A stretch of DNA of 64,000 nt, taken from Bryopsis sp. KO-2023. Taxonomy: Eukaryota; Chlorophyta; Ulvophyceae; Bryopsidales; Bryopsidaceae. The DNA is taken from contig BSYQ01000002.1 of assembly GCA_030272585.1 (NCBI GenBank), positions 2,356,001 to 2,420,000 on the forward strand, read 5' to 3'. Positions 10,821-21,376 of this stretch are shown here, piece by piece. A program made the position numbers and the translations under genes. The notes under the pieces are model-generated. The model made no database searches. It worked only from the letters and a program-made list of their open reading frames with translations, and was not told where the DNA came from. Position 1 is the stretch's first letter. Each line of letters begins with the position of its first letter.

Positions 10821-11120
10821 GAGTTTGAAAGGAAAGATACTTGTGCTGGTAGCAAAAACGCATTGCTCTCCTATTATTTTTTGCCCCTTGCAGAAAAGCA
10901 CTTGACAACGACCATGGTGGACGGTGCAAACGCCTGTGCCTTTGCACAAGGTTCCTGTGCCGAGGACGTCTGTGGGGTTCTGCAAGGAGGGTGTTTCTCA
11001 ATCGATCGATCGATCGATCTATACCAGTGGTTGAAACTCTCAACTGGTCACGTGATACCGCCGTCATTGGGGTTCCAGTCACTTCGGCATGGTGGTACGG
11101 ATGGAGGTTTCCTTGGAACA

Positions 11121-11552
11121 ACGTTCCACCCTGTGCACCTCGTTCTCAGGCACGCAGGGCGTGCTGGAGCTTTGCAGAACTGACATTTGGTTTTGTCGCC
11201 AGCACTCTAGTTCCACCTGAAAGCCTGGAAATGACGTGAGTTAAAATTGTACAATAGAATGTCGAGCAGGGTAGCGCCTGCTTATCACCCAAGCGGGGAC
11301 TGTTGAGCGTGGATCGAAGGTGTCTGTCCTTGGTCCAGTGCTGAGCGTCGATGGTGCATCCTTTCCAAGGGGCAGGTTTGTTCTGTCACCTTCTCTGAGG
11401 AGTGGGTGGCGGAATAGGTAACGTGTTAGGAAAAGCGCCAGGCGGGGAACCGAGCATCGATCACTGCCGCCTGCGTCGGTGGGAGGACAGTGCACCAGAG
11501 CGAGGCACAGGATTCACCACTGGTACACATCCAGAGAGACCACTCAATTTTT
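11121..11552 (+). repeat. Dispersed repeat family R1, copy 1
   Basis: About 430 bp, closely matching 19110-19551 (same strand) and 18589-19024 (opposite strand). Shared landmarks are ACGTTCCAC at the start, GCGCCTGCTTATCACCCAAG, GGTGCATCCTTTCCAAGGGG, GCGCCAGGCGGGGAACCGAG, and a T run at the end. A GTGGCGGAATAGGTAACG stretch (about 11404-11421) resembles the D arm / A box of tRNA-Leu, so a tRNA-related SINE is possible. No target duplication is seen. Confidence 0.8.
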
Positions 11553-11662
11553 GTCGTTTTGACAGTCCTCATCTAGGGGTGAGAAGCAGTTTTGCTTCTT
11601 GTTCCTCACCAACCAATACAGGATCACGATTGAAAAAACGAGTTTGTCGACTAGTTTTTGTG

Positions 11663-11747
11663 GCACAAGTGGCCGAGTGGTCCAAGGCGTCAGACTTAAG
11701 ACCTGATGGAGCTGGTGTCCGCGTGGGTTCGAACCCCACCTTGTGCA
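11663..11747 (+). tRNA. tRNA-Leu (TAA)
   Basis: Class II tRNA: acceptor GCACAAG pairs with CTTGTGC, D arm TGGCCGAGTGGTCCAAGGC, anticodon loop CTTAAGA with TAA at 11697-11699, long variable arm (TGGAGCTGGTGTCCGC), T arm GTGGG-TTCGAAC-CCCAC, discriminator A. The five-base anticodon stem has one A-C mismatch next to the loop. No intron. Confidence 0.94.
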
Positions 11748-12074
11748 AACATATTCCGGATCACCATTTTCGTCCGTTTTGGTTTTGGCATGAGCTTTTC
11801 ACCTGAGTCTCGACCCAACAGATCTGGCTCATCCTGCCCACAGTTTCAAGTTTTATGCTTGTGTCAAATCAATCAGGCTAAAAAAGTTTTGGGCAAAATT
11901 TGTTCGAAATTTCGGGTGTCTGGGAGAGTCTTTAGTGGTCAACTGTGTGTTTCTCACTGCAATGTGCAAATGAAAGAAACCTCACGTTCAAATGACATGA
12001 CTTTTCATGGTGCACTGACGGTGATGATATGCCCTCCCAAGCACTGAGAATCACACGTGGTGCGCATTGTGGGG

Positions 12075-12081
12075 TATAAAA
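12075..12081 (+). promoter_or_regulatory. TATA box of the Cys/Gly-rich peptide gene
   Basis: TATAAAA in the context GGGGTATAAAACG, 70 bp before the ATG at 12151. Spacing fits a short 5' leader. Confidence 0.65.
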
Positions 12082-12150
12082 CGTCGAAGGACATCTGTTT
12101 CCGCAAAAAGAACACTCTTTTACAGCCCTTCTGAACTCAGTTAATCAAGG

Positions 12151-12677
12151 ATGCGCACCTTCGTCGCGATTTTGTTGGTTGGCCTCGTGGCCACTGCTGC
12201 CATGGTTGAAGCTGGTGGGTTGCATTTTCCGACCCTTGCTCCTCCTGATTGCAATAAAAAAGACTCTCGCTCGGAAACTCAGTCGGCCTTTTGATTTCTT
12301 TTGCAGACATCGAAGCTTTTTTGTCTTATGGACGCCATTTGGCTGGTTGCGGTTGGAGAGGTTAGTGATATCCGCTGTAGCTGTCGGGTATTTGTTTTGC
12401 AATGAACTGCTGCGTTTGAACAGTCTGTATCTGAGGATGTATGGGTTGATTGTTTGCAGATTGTGGCTGGAAAAACAATCAGTGCTGTGATTACGCATTT
12501 TGGGACTCGTGGGCTTGCCGCTGTAAGTGCCACCGAGGCTGCTATGGCGGCGGCGGTGGCGGCGGCGGCGGCGGGGGAGGAGGAGGAGGAGGCGGCGGTG
12601 GTGGTGGTGGTGGTGGTGGAGGAGGGGGCGGCGGCGGTGACGGGGGAGGAGGAGGAGGAGGGGGCGGTGGTCGCTGA
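12151..12677 (+). CDS. Secreted 8-cysteine peptide with polyglycine tail
   Basis: Three exons: 12151-12214, 12307-12360, 12460-12677, each intron GT-AG in phase 1; 111 residues. It starts MRTFVAILLVGLVATAAMVE, a clear signal peptide with probable cleavage after VEA, so the product is secreted. The mature part has eight cysteines spaced C-x4-C-x6-CC-x9-C-x-C-x-C-x3-C, resembling disulfide-knotted defence peptides but matching no family I can name. After CHRGCY comes a run of about 40 residues that is glycine apart from one Asp, ending in Arg and the TGA stop. Plant relatives in lifestyle would be glycine-rich cell-wall proteins and cysteine-rich antimicrobial peptides; which applies is unknown. 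The GGN repeat is prone to slippage, so tail length may vary. A TATA box lies upstream. Exon phases, signal peptide and cysteine pattern make the gene model strong. Confidence 0.82.
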
Positions 12678-14436
12678 ATCCATGTGTGTTAAAAATGACA
12701 GCTGCTGTTTATTTGACGTTCTTTTTATCAAATTTGGAGAAGATTTTTTCTCACATGGTATGTTGGCATCGTCCTACAGGTGTACTAATGACTCGGCCCC
12801 TTGATGATTCTGCAAGATTTGCTGAGGCATTTTTTTTGGAAGAGAGGGGTGTTCATTTCATGTGACTTTATAGAGTTTTGTGTTGGGAGATATCCGATGG
12901 GTTTCGTCCTGTTTGTGTTAGGCAAGATATCAAATATTGATTTTCAGTGGCCTCCCTTTGCCAAGCAATGATTCCACAGGACAGCAGTGGGTCTGCTTGG
13001 CGATCATTTTCTTAAGATTGAACTTTGTGAACGATAAGACATCGCATGTAACCAATTGATTAATTTCAGTGTTTTTTCGCCATGGCTGTCAGTTTTTTAT
13101 AACATTGGTTGTATCAATTGATAGGAGAAGTATCAAGGAAAAAAAAAGCGTCAGGATCAATGTACAAAAAGTCTCATTGCTGTGTTCCCAAAGGAAAGCT
13201 TTACAAGCGATTCTAGAGAAAAAAGCTTGTAAAGCGATTCTATCTACATATTGTAAGTCAATTGTAACTGCCCTGGACCATACTTGTAACCTTCATTTTG
13301 AGGGTCAAGAGCAGGCGAAGGGTCTTGTGGAAACAGCCCATGCCAGAAACAGCTCTAGGAAAAGGATAGAAAAGGCAGAACTGTAAGAGAAAGTGGGTAG
13401 GAAACACTGGGACAGTTTAGCCGAAACAGACGCTGGCAGGACTGCTGGTTTAGGAGAAACTGCTGTTTGAGCAGTACTGCGGTAGTCAGTTATAACGGTT
13501 ACGAGGGGGAATGGATTGATCTAGTGACAAAGGGCTTAGTCAAGGTTCCAAAGGGATCAGAGAAGACTAGGGTAGTGTTGGAATAGGTTGATCCATAGGG
13601 GTTGAGGTGACTGATGCCTAGGAAGAACCTAGGATATAAAGGGCAGTGCTGTGGGTTAGGGTTAGGTTCCCATTCTGGTTGAGATTGTTCTTGCTGGAAG
13701 CACAGCCGATTGGCTTTGTAAAAACTTCGTTTTGGACGTGTTCCACTTGTGTTTCGACTCCGTTTCCACCACTGCAACAGTTACAACAGCCACTACAGCC
13801 GCCAGACTGCAGACAGTCACAGTGCTGCAGGACTGTGAGGGCCCATCGCCTGCCAGGCGCACCCATTTGTTGGTCACACATACTCAAAGGAACCGATTTC
13901 TTGCAGATTGATAACAGTTCATTATAAAATTGAATGTGAGCGCTGTGCACCAACGATGGACTCGGCTGTACCTCGTTTCAGCACTTCCTGGTCCGGGGGC
14001 AACTTTTTTAGAGCGACCCCCACACCCAACTTGTATTTTTGAACGTTTCAGCCAACTCTGTATCACTCTTTTCTCCTTCCCCCCCCCTCTTCAAAAAGGA
14101 GCTCCATCGGAATTAGTAATATTTACGATCAGTCACACTGACGGGCAGCCTCGTTTTCGCTGCGCCGCTGCAAAGGGTTGCAAACGTCGTCACAGGAAAC
14201 GCATCGTTTTTCGCAGATAAATACCAGAGTTTTTTCAACCTGGAAAACCAAAACGCCCTGCTTTCTTTTCTTTCCGCAAATAGTGCCGTGAAGTGCGTTT
14301 TCTGGTGCCCGCGTTCGTAACAGGCCCGCTCGATTCTCCCGCAATTTTTTCCTTTGTGGAAAACACCAAAAGCTCGAGGCTTAGGCGAGGTACATCGTGG
14401 GGGAAAAGGGGTTCTCTTTGTGCCGCGTTTGAACGA
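12678..14436. other. Intergenic
   Basis: No supported gene. At 13199-13235 CTTTACAAGC and GCTTGTAAAG form a perfect 10-bp inverted pair with the same core as the CACTA element's subterminal motif, possibly a relic of that family. The region from 14100 is probably the leader of the F-box gene. Confidence 0.4.
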
Positions 14437-15486
14437 ATGAGCGACTACGTGAGTGTTGAGTGGGAGCTCCCCAGTGGCGTGTTTGGTCGAATTTTCGAGG
14501 GGCTTTGCCCAAGGGCTTTGGCCAGATGCTCCAGTGTCGCTAAGGCTTGGAACGAGGTCACCAAGGAAGGCCATTTCGTTAAAAAACTCGACCTCGAGAG
14601 ATCCTGGCGATGTGGCACCGTTGTGCCGAAATGTATCGAGTTCCCCAAGAATCGGTGGGCTGGTAGTTGTGATATGCGGGGCGATATGATTGCGATGGTT
14701 CAGGGAAAAAAGATTCTTTGTGTGAACGCTGAAAACGGCGACGTCTTGACTAGGACCGAAGCCAACACGAGGATTTCGGTTGTGTGTTTGATCAATGGAA
14801 CACTGCTGTGCAAGAATGGCAATCGAATGGTGATGGTCCTGGAAATGCCTGAATTGAGACAGATCGCGGCCATTAGCCTTCGTTTCACGGTTGATGTGAT
14901 CGTGGATGTCAGGGACCACGTGGTCTTTGGCGGTAGGTTTGGGTGCCTGGATTTGTGGAGCAAGATGGGCTGGACTCGTGTGAAGGTTTTGAATGAGGGT
15001 GGCCCGGAGCAAGAGGACATTCTGTGTGCGGCATTCGCCAAGGCAGTGGGTTTGTTGATATGTGGATTGAGGGTTGGGCATCTAGAAGTGTGGAGCTTGG
15101 CCTCCTGCACCCGCGTGGCGGCGCTGGAGGGACACTCTCGTCCTGTCTCGCGTGTTGATGCCAATGACAATATGGTCGTTAGTAGCTCTATGGATTTTAC
15201 CGTCCGGATATGGGATTTGGAGACCTTCGAGTCTGTGCGAGTTATCGACAATCACCCAAGGTGGTTCTTTTTTGCGCTAAACGAAAGCAAGTTTGCGCAC
15301 TGTACGGTAACCTCGATGGAAGTGGTGGTTTCTGGTGTTGTCGAGGAGGATTGTTTCCTTCGCACGTTTCATGTAGGGGGTAAACTCATAGGTCTTTTCT
15401 TGACGGAGGGCAAGCTGACGGCTGTGCGGCGTGACGGGAAAATCTTGGTGTGGGACTTCTGGGCCCATTCTTGCCTTGAAGATTAA
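14437..15486 (+). CDS. F-box / WD40-repeat protein
   Basis: A single uninterrupted frame of 349 residues from the first ATG in good context (MSDYVSVEWELPSGVFGRIF) to TAA. Residues about 9-50 read as an F-box (LPSGVFGRIFEGLCP, SSVAKAWNEV), the motif that binds Skp1 in SCF ubiquitin ligases. The rest is a series of degenerate WD40 blades. The clearest blade is GHSRPVSRVDANDNMVVSSS followed by VRIWDLETFESVRV at about residues 227-265; another ends GRFGCLDLWSK. By analogy it would be a substrate receptor whose beta-propeller binds a target protein. The frame is open for 48 codons upstream of this ATG but without another ATG. There is no intron in the CDS. Domain calls are confident; the substrate is unknown. 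Confidence 0.88.
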   Translation: MSDYVSVEWELPSGVFGRIFEGLCPRALARCSSVAKAWNEVTKEGHFVKKLDLERSWRCGTVVPKCIEFPKNRWAGSCDMRGDMIAMVQGKKILCVNAENGDVLTRTEANTRISVVCLINGTLLCKNGNRMVMVLEMPELRQIAAISLRFTVDVIVDVRDHVVFGGRFGCLDLWSKMGWTRVKVLNEGGPEQEDILCAAFAKAVGLLICGLRVGHLEVWSLASCTRVAALEGHSRPVSRVDANDNMVVSSSMDFTVRIWDLETFESVRVIDNHPRWFFFALNESKFAHCTVTSMEVVVSGVVEEDCFLRTFHVGGKLIGLFLTEGKLTAVRRDGKILVWDFWAHSCLED

Positions 15487-18254
15487 CAAGTGTTGATTTT
15501 TGGCGTAAGAAACCTGTTTCAATGATTATTGATTGTTTAAACAAATTTTTGTGTGTGTGATCCTGTGTTGTGGAAGTCTTGCAACAAGTCCATTTTTATT
15601 GATTGAGAAAGAGAGAGGGGATTCTGCAAAGGGCAATCAGCTACCGATCCGCAGATGTACACCCGTTAAAAACCATACTCTTGGCATTCTCGTTCAATAA
15701 TCAGTGGTGGATCCTGCTTTTCTTTGACCTAGTTGCTGTCTACAACACAAAACCTCGTTCGACGAAACCAAATTTGATAGTCGTTATCCATGGGAATGCC
15801 GTCGAGTCGAACCGCGGCAAAGCTTTCCTGACTTCGACGTCACGATGGCGCCTTACAAATTATTATCTCAAGATGCAATAGAAACAGAGGTGATGAAATA
15901 AGAGGTCGCGTTCACTTGTTGACCGGCCTGGAGAAAAGCATAGGGCCCCAACGTGCGTGTTCGTTCCATAACTCGGGTGTTTCTTTTCGTTGAATTTGTC
16001 CCAAACAACAGGGATGTTTTGCAAATAAATTGTTTTCCTGAGTTCTTGTTTATGGTTGGGACAGGCGCCCGATTGACATGATGTAAATTCTCCCACCGAC
16101 GGTCTCGCCGAGTTAGAGCAAGACTGGTGGCTTGCATTGGAGGGAAAGGAGTAGAACACCAAGAAACGCTCTCTGACGATACTCAAAGACTTGACAAGCG
16201 GACCCTGGGTGGCGACGGGATATTACTTGAAACAACTCAGAAGCTGAAGAAACAAACATTGAATTACATTGTGAAGGAGATGCCAATCATGAAGCTGAAA
16301 AAAGTATGAAAAAAGGCTAGTCCAGAGGATGGCCAGCTTATGGGAAAGACTGGCTCGTTTCTTATATTTCTTACATTTTGAGTTTTCGGTGTGCTTTTTC
16401 CTGACGTAAGTTTATGGTAATCCTCGCTTCTGTCGAGACCAAATCGTGGAAAGTTCGTGACCGAATTGATCTTTTTTTAGCTGTGTAAGAAGAGTGATAT
16501 GTTGTACAAACCAAACCAAACCAAACCAGAAATTACATGTTGTACAAGATCCAAAGTCGTGGAAACGTTTCTTAAAAAAAAAGGCAATCTTGGCTGATAT
16601 CTAGGCTGTTCATTTCTTTATCATGTGCCATCGTTTGAATCGCAAATCCATGCATGCATGCATCCATATCCAGCATGAAACTTTGGGAAAAAGATCTAGT
16701 GAATACTTTTTGCCATTGGGCCCCAATATCCAACATTCTGTTTTTCAATTTTCAAGCCTTCCACAGTGGAGAAGGCTAAAAGCAGAACCAAATTACAGGT
16801 CTTGTTTCAAATATGATGCCAGACTTTTAAGGTGGCAATCTTGCCTGAGAATTAAAAAAAAACCAAGAGTACTGCAGAACCTGTCACCAATTTTCAGCGA
16901 AAAAGAAAGAAAAAACACGGCTACAGGGAGGGAAAAGCACAACATCGTTCTTTTCCTCACAAGGACCATTTTGAACGTCAGGGAAAGCTCGTATCAAACC
17001 AAGAAATGTGATCATCCAGAAACACAACTCGTGGAAGATTCAACAAAAAAAATATCTTGCTTTTATCATGCCACCAACCAAAAAAAGCCCAATCTTGGGC
17101 ACCCAGTGGTTGATCAGGGGATTCTATGAAAAAGAGGTAGGAGAAAAAACTGGTACAAAAATGGGGGTGGTGTTTTTTTTCGTTTCTTCCAACCAACAAG
17201 GTTAAAATCTGCAACAAAACTCAAAGTGATCCCCCTTCTCATGCGACCACGGGACGCCGCCTTCTTTCACGCAAACGAAAGGGTAGAAATTGCAATCAAA
17301 AGCCAAGTAGCAATCGCGGCACCAATCCTCCCCTGCGGAACACGATGGTTTTTTTCTCGTTCAACGCTTTTTACAGCCTAAACGTTCGATCACACTGAGG
17401 AAAAGAAAGAAGAAAACGCCGCAGCAAGCGATAACGCCCTTTTGTTCGTGGATGGATCGCGAGAAACCATGTTGTCTGGAAAACTGGACAAGGTTAAACC
17501 GTCCGGATAGTAAAAGCGTTGAGAAAAACGCCCCCCTTTGTTGGCGTACCTGTCGTAGGAGCTACTGGCCTGGAATGCGAACCCACTATCGAAACCATAA
17601 GGATCAAAACAGCGAGCGCGGTTGATTTTGACATTGTGGCGTTGGTTCTGTTCTTTCGAGGAAGATGGAGGCGGGTAAAACGCACGAGTGAAGTGCTTCT
17701 GAATCGATCGCCTCCCTCCAACGTTTTGCTGCTCTATGTGAACGAGGGGGCTCGCTTGTGTTTATCGGAAAATGACCAAGGCCCTTTGGGGCGTCCTTTC
17801 CAACTTCTTGGAGCGCCAACCTGCGGTTGATATTGTCTACTCACAGTCATCTCTGGACCGTTCTGGTACCCCCAAACCAAACCAACAGATTCTTTGAGCG
17901 TGGAATGATGTTCTTCTCCCCACCAGCGAACCCTTGTTCACAAACTTCTAAGAGTGGGCAGCGAATTGGCTTGGGACCCATGCTGCACACGAACTTCGAT
18001 AAAAAGCGATCTGTGGGTCCCTTCTTTCTCCACGCTCGACACACCTGGGTAAAAAAAGGGGAAAGCTTTCTCCCCTTAAGAAAATCAAATCGAGATGGAA
18101 GCGACGACGGGATTAGCTTGCGTCTTTCGTTGAATGGCCGAAGAAAAACACTGAGAGTTGCCAGGAGCAATTGTGTCCCTGGTTCAGCCAAAAGCTATGG
18201 AAAGCTCGTGTTTGACCCATGATTGTCGTCGGACCAGGGTTGTCCTGCGTCCAA
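15487..18254. other. Intergenic
   Basis: No supported gene. It contains a CATGCATG run (16650-16660), ACCAAACCAAACC microsatellite (16509-16527) and A-rich stretches. Frames of 100-170 codons occur on both strands but show no domain, splice logic or codon bias. Confidence 0.4.
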
Positions 18255-18365
18255 AAATGAAAGTGTGGAGAGGAGGAATCGAACCCCCGCCGATACCCTA
18301 GGTCAGCGACGATCTAATGTGGAGAGCGCAACCCCTGCCCCCAGACTAGATCCGGTCAGAGTTCG
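18255..18365 (-). other. tRNA 3'-half-like fragments
   Basis: On the minus strand, GGGGGTTCGATTCCTCCTCT at about 18264-18283 looks like a T arm plus 3' acceptor strand (CTCTCCAC). A second GTGGAGAG-containing block follows at 18320. No matching 5' acceptor or anticodon arm exists, so it is a relic or a tRNA-derived repeat piece. Confidence 0.3.
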
Positions 18366-18588
18366 GAACCAAATCCATGTACTCAAGGTAGTACGGAACC
18401 TCCACGTTTATTTCGACAACCAACCCCATACGTACCCTGCTTCGCACAGTTTTCTCAGCTGAAAAGCGTACAAAGTATCATCTTGTGTCAAGTCAAACTC
18501 CTGCCCACTCAAACTTGCCAACAAGTTCGGCTTTTGTTCGTGATCCCAAATGGGTTGGTGGCACAAAAAATTTGAGTACCACCCCAAC

Positions 18589-19024
18589 CAAAAAAATTGA
18601 ACGGTCCCTCTGCCTGTCTGTCGATGATTAATTCTGTGCTTTGCTCTGGTGCATTGTCCTCCCACCAAGGCAGGCGGCCAGTGATCGCTGCTCGGTTTCC
18701 CGCCTGGCGCTTTGCCTGACACTTCAACCATTCGACCACCCACTCCTCAGAGAAAATGACAGAACAGACCTGCCTCTTGGAAAGGATGCACCATCGACGC
18801 TTAGCACTGGACCAAGGACAGACACCTTCGATTCACGCTCAACAGTCCCCGCTTGGGTGATAAGCAGGCGCTACCCTGCTCGACGTTCTATTATAGCGGT
18901 TGGAGGCAGGTCATTTTTGTGCTCTGGGTTGGATTTGGAGCGCTGGCGACAAAACCAAATGTCAGTTCTGTGAAGCTCCAGCACACTCTGCGTGGTGGAA
19001 AACGAGGTGCACAGGGTGGAACGT
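18589..19024 (-). repeat. Dispersed repeat family R1, copy 2 (inverted)
   Basis: Same 430-bp unit as at 11121-11552 but on the minus strand. It ends GTGGAACGT at 19016-19024, facing copy 3 across an 85-bp spacer. Confidence 0.82.
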
Positions 19025-19109
19025 TGTAACAATAGAAAAATCACTCAGATCACCACGCTGGGGAGAGTGGAATCCTCAATGAAAGGAAAGCACACGCACT
19101 GCTGGAGCC

Positions 19110-19551
19110 ACGTTCCACTCTGTGCACCTCGTTCTCCACCACGCAGAGTGTGCTGGAGTCTTGCAGAACTGACATCTGGTTTTGTCGTCTGCGCTCTAGT
19201 TTCACCTGAAAGCCTGTAAATGGCGTGCGTTAAATTGGTACAATAGAACGTCGAGCAGAGTAGCGCCTGCTTATCACCCAAGCGGGGACTGTTGAGCGTG
19301 GATCGATGGTGTGCGTCATTGGTCCAGTGTTGAGCGTCGATGGTGCATCCTTTCCAAGGGGCAGGTCTGTTCTGGCACCTTCTCTGAGGAGTCGGTGACG
19401 GAATAGGTGGAGTGCCAGGAAAAGCGCCAGGCGGGGAACCGAGCAGCGATCACTGGCCGCCTGCCTCGGTGGGAGGACAATGCACGAGAGCGAAGCACAG
19501 GATAAACCAATGGCAGACAGGCAGAGGGACCGCTCAATATTTTTTTTTTTT
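19110..19551 (+). repeat. Dispersed repeat family R1, copy 3
   Basis: Plus-strand copy starting ACGTTCCACTCTGTGCACC and ending in a run of T. With copy 2 it forms a head-to-head inverted repeat of about 430-bp arms. Confidence 0.82.
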
Positions 19552-20351
19552 CAATTATGTTTATATATATAGATATATGGTGTTTTTGTACTCCTCATCG
19601 TTTGGGAGGATCACTGTGGACAAACTACATTCCCATTCGTGGTGGGATCGAGCAAGGGAGCTCAGAGAAAAACAGAGATCGGTCTTGGAAGGTTTGCTTC
19701 AGGTGCATACTTTACTTCTGTTGCCGCTTAACAATCCCTAGATTGTTATCCATGGAAATATATTTCTCCATTTTGGGAACTATTGTTCGGGGGAGGAGGG
19801 AAATTCTTATAGAAACACTTTATTCCTTTTGGTTTCAGGTAGTTTTATGTTGCTTCATGAACGAGGTGCAATTCACGAAGGTGCCTTAGAAGGGTTTCAA
19901 GAAAATGTACCACTTAGAGAGGTGTTCTCCTGATCAGTCCTGTCGACCAGAGAAAACGGTTCTGTCAATTTGAACTGCTGAGCAAAAACCTTTCAATACA
20001 CCAACATTGGGCAACTGAACAGCGTAATCACACAGCTTAACGATGATCGCTGGTCATACGCAACCATATTTGCAACATCCCTTCAGAATACAAAAAAAAG
20101 AGTTGAAATACTTGTACAAATAGTGGGTACCAAACCATTGCATTCTAATGCCAAAAAGCAACATAACCTAAACAGCAAAGTCAGCAAAAAAGCCCTTTTA
20201 ACATTTCTCAATAATATCCAGGGATTACGAGACAGTCTCGAAATGTCTATTCCTCAGGCCTGAGGAGAAAAATATTGCGGCAGCGTTGATCACATGGCGT
20301 TTGGCCAGGATGGAGGCCTTGCATTTACTAACAGTTGGAAGTCGGAAACGC
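19552..20351. other. Intergenic / 3' flank of ankyrin gene
   Basis: A TATATA microsatellite near 19560 and no supported gene. Confidence 0.4.
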
Positions 20352-21376
20352 TCAGTCGAGTAGCTCATGCAGCTCGTTCTCGGTTTCCTCATCACAAGGA
20401 TTGAACGGACAAGTACAAATAGCATCCTTCGCAGTCTCCCCATCCGAGTCTTTCGCGTTTTTATCGAGCCCTGTTCAAACGATCGCCCACTCAACGGTAC
20501 TCCTAATTCACAAGATCGTTCGGCGTCGTTTACTTGTCAGTAAAATTTCACTTTCTTCGTTCAAACATGCCTCTCATATCTCGTTGAACCTCAAACAGGA
20601 TACATCAAGGAAGAAAACACACATTTATTTCGTTGTTTCCTAAATGTTCTTCGCTTTGAGGGATATTTCGCTTCGCACCTGCTCCAAGAAGGGTCTTGAC
20701 AGCCACGACACTGCCGTTCATAGCAGCCGTGCCCAACAAATTCAAAGGACCGGAGTCGGCGCCTAGCAATCGCAAAACAAAAGCGACCTCAGTTGCTCAT
20801 CAACTGCTCCAGATCACATCTTGAAAGAAATTAGGCAGGAAAGTAATCAAAGTCGAGCATATACCCGCTAGAAGCAAGTACTCCACAACTTCAGAGTGGC
20901 CGTTCCAGGCCGCACCGAGGACCGCGTCGCTGCCAGCCTCAGACTCCAAGTTTGCCCCACGGCTAACAAACACCTGCAAATATTGAATGAGGGTATGGTT
21001 TCGTGAGTTTGTGCTGATTTCGGTTCGCAAAGTACGATTCACGTATGATATTCAAGAAGGAGAGCCGCCGCTTCTTTCCACCAAAGTACCACCAACAATA
21101 AGATGTTTAAAATGGTGGGATTACCTTGACTTGGGCGAGATCTCCATCGCGGGCAGCCTCCAAGAGCATCTCATCAATATCCTTGAAACCAAACACGCCT
21201 CAGCAAACCCCTCTTTCACTTTTTAAAGCACCAGTGACGTTTCAGTGAAGCCAGAGCATTTGGTCGGGAGGTGAGGATACCTCTTGATCATCTTCAGATA
21301 AAATAGTAGAAGGGGATGGAGGTCCAGCAACCTCCTCCAGGGAGGCCTCCAATGCTGACTCGAACTCGAGATCCAT
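20352..21376 (-). CDS. Small ankyrin-repeat protein
   Basis: Five minus-strand exons: 21281-21376, 21125-21181, 20865-20973, 20679-20762, 20352-20470. All introns are GT-AG and the phases agree (0, 0, 1, 1), giving 154 residues and stop TGA at 20352-20354. The start (MDLEFESALEASLEEVAGPP) is acidic. Ankyrin repeats follow: MLLEAARDGDLAQVKVFVSR, then GANLESEAGSDAVLGAAWNG leading to HSEVVEYLLLAGA, then LLGTAAMNGSVVAVKTLLGA, then a final DKNAKDSDGETAKDA half repeat with an acidic tail (DEETENELHELLD). Ankyrin stacks bind other proteins, and this size suggests a simple adaptor or regulator; the partner is unknown. The first exon's frame stays open upstream of this ATG, so a further 5' exon is possible. 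Confidence 0.82.
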
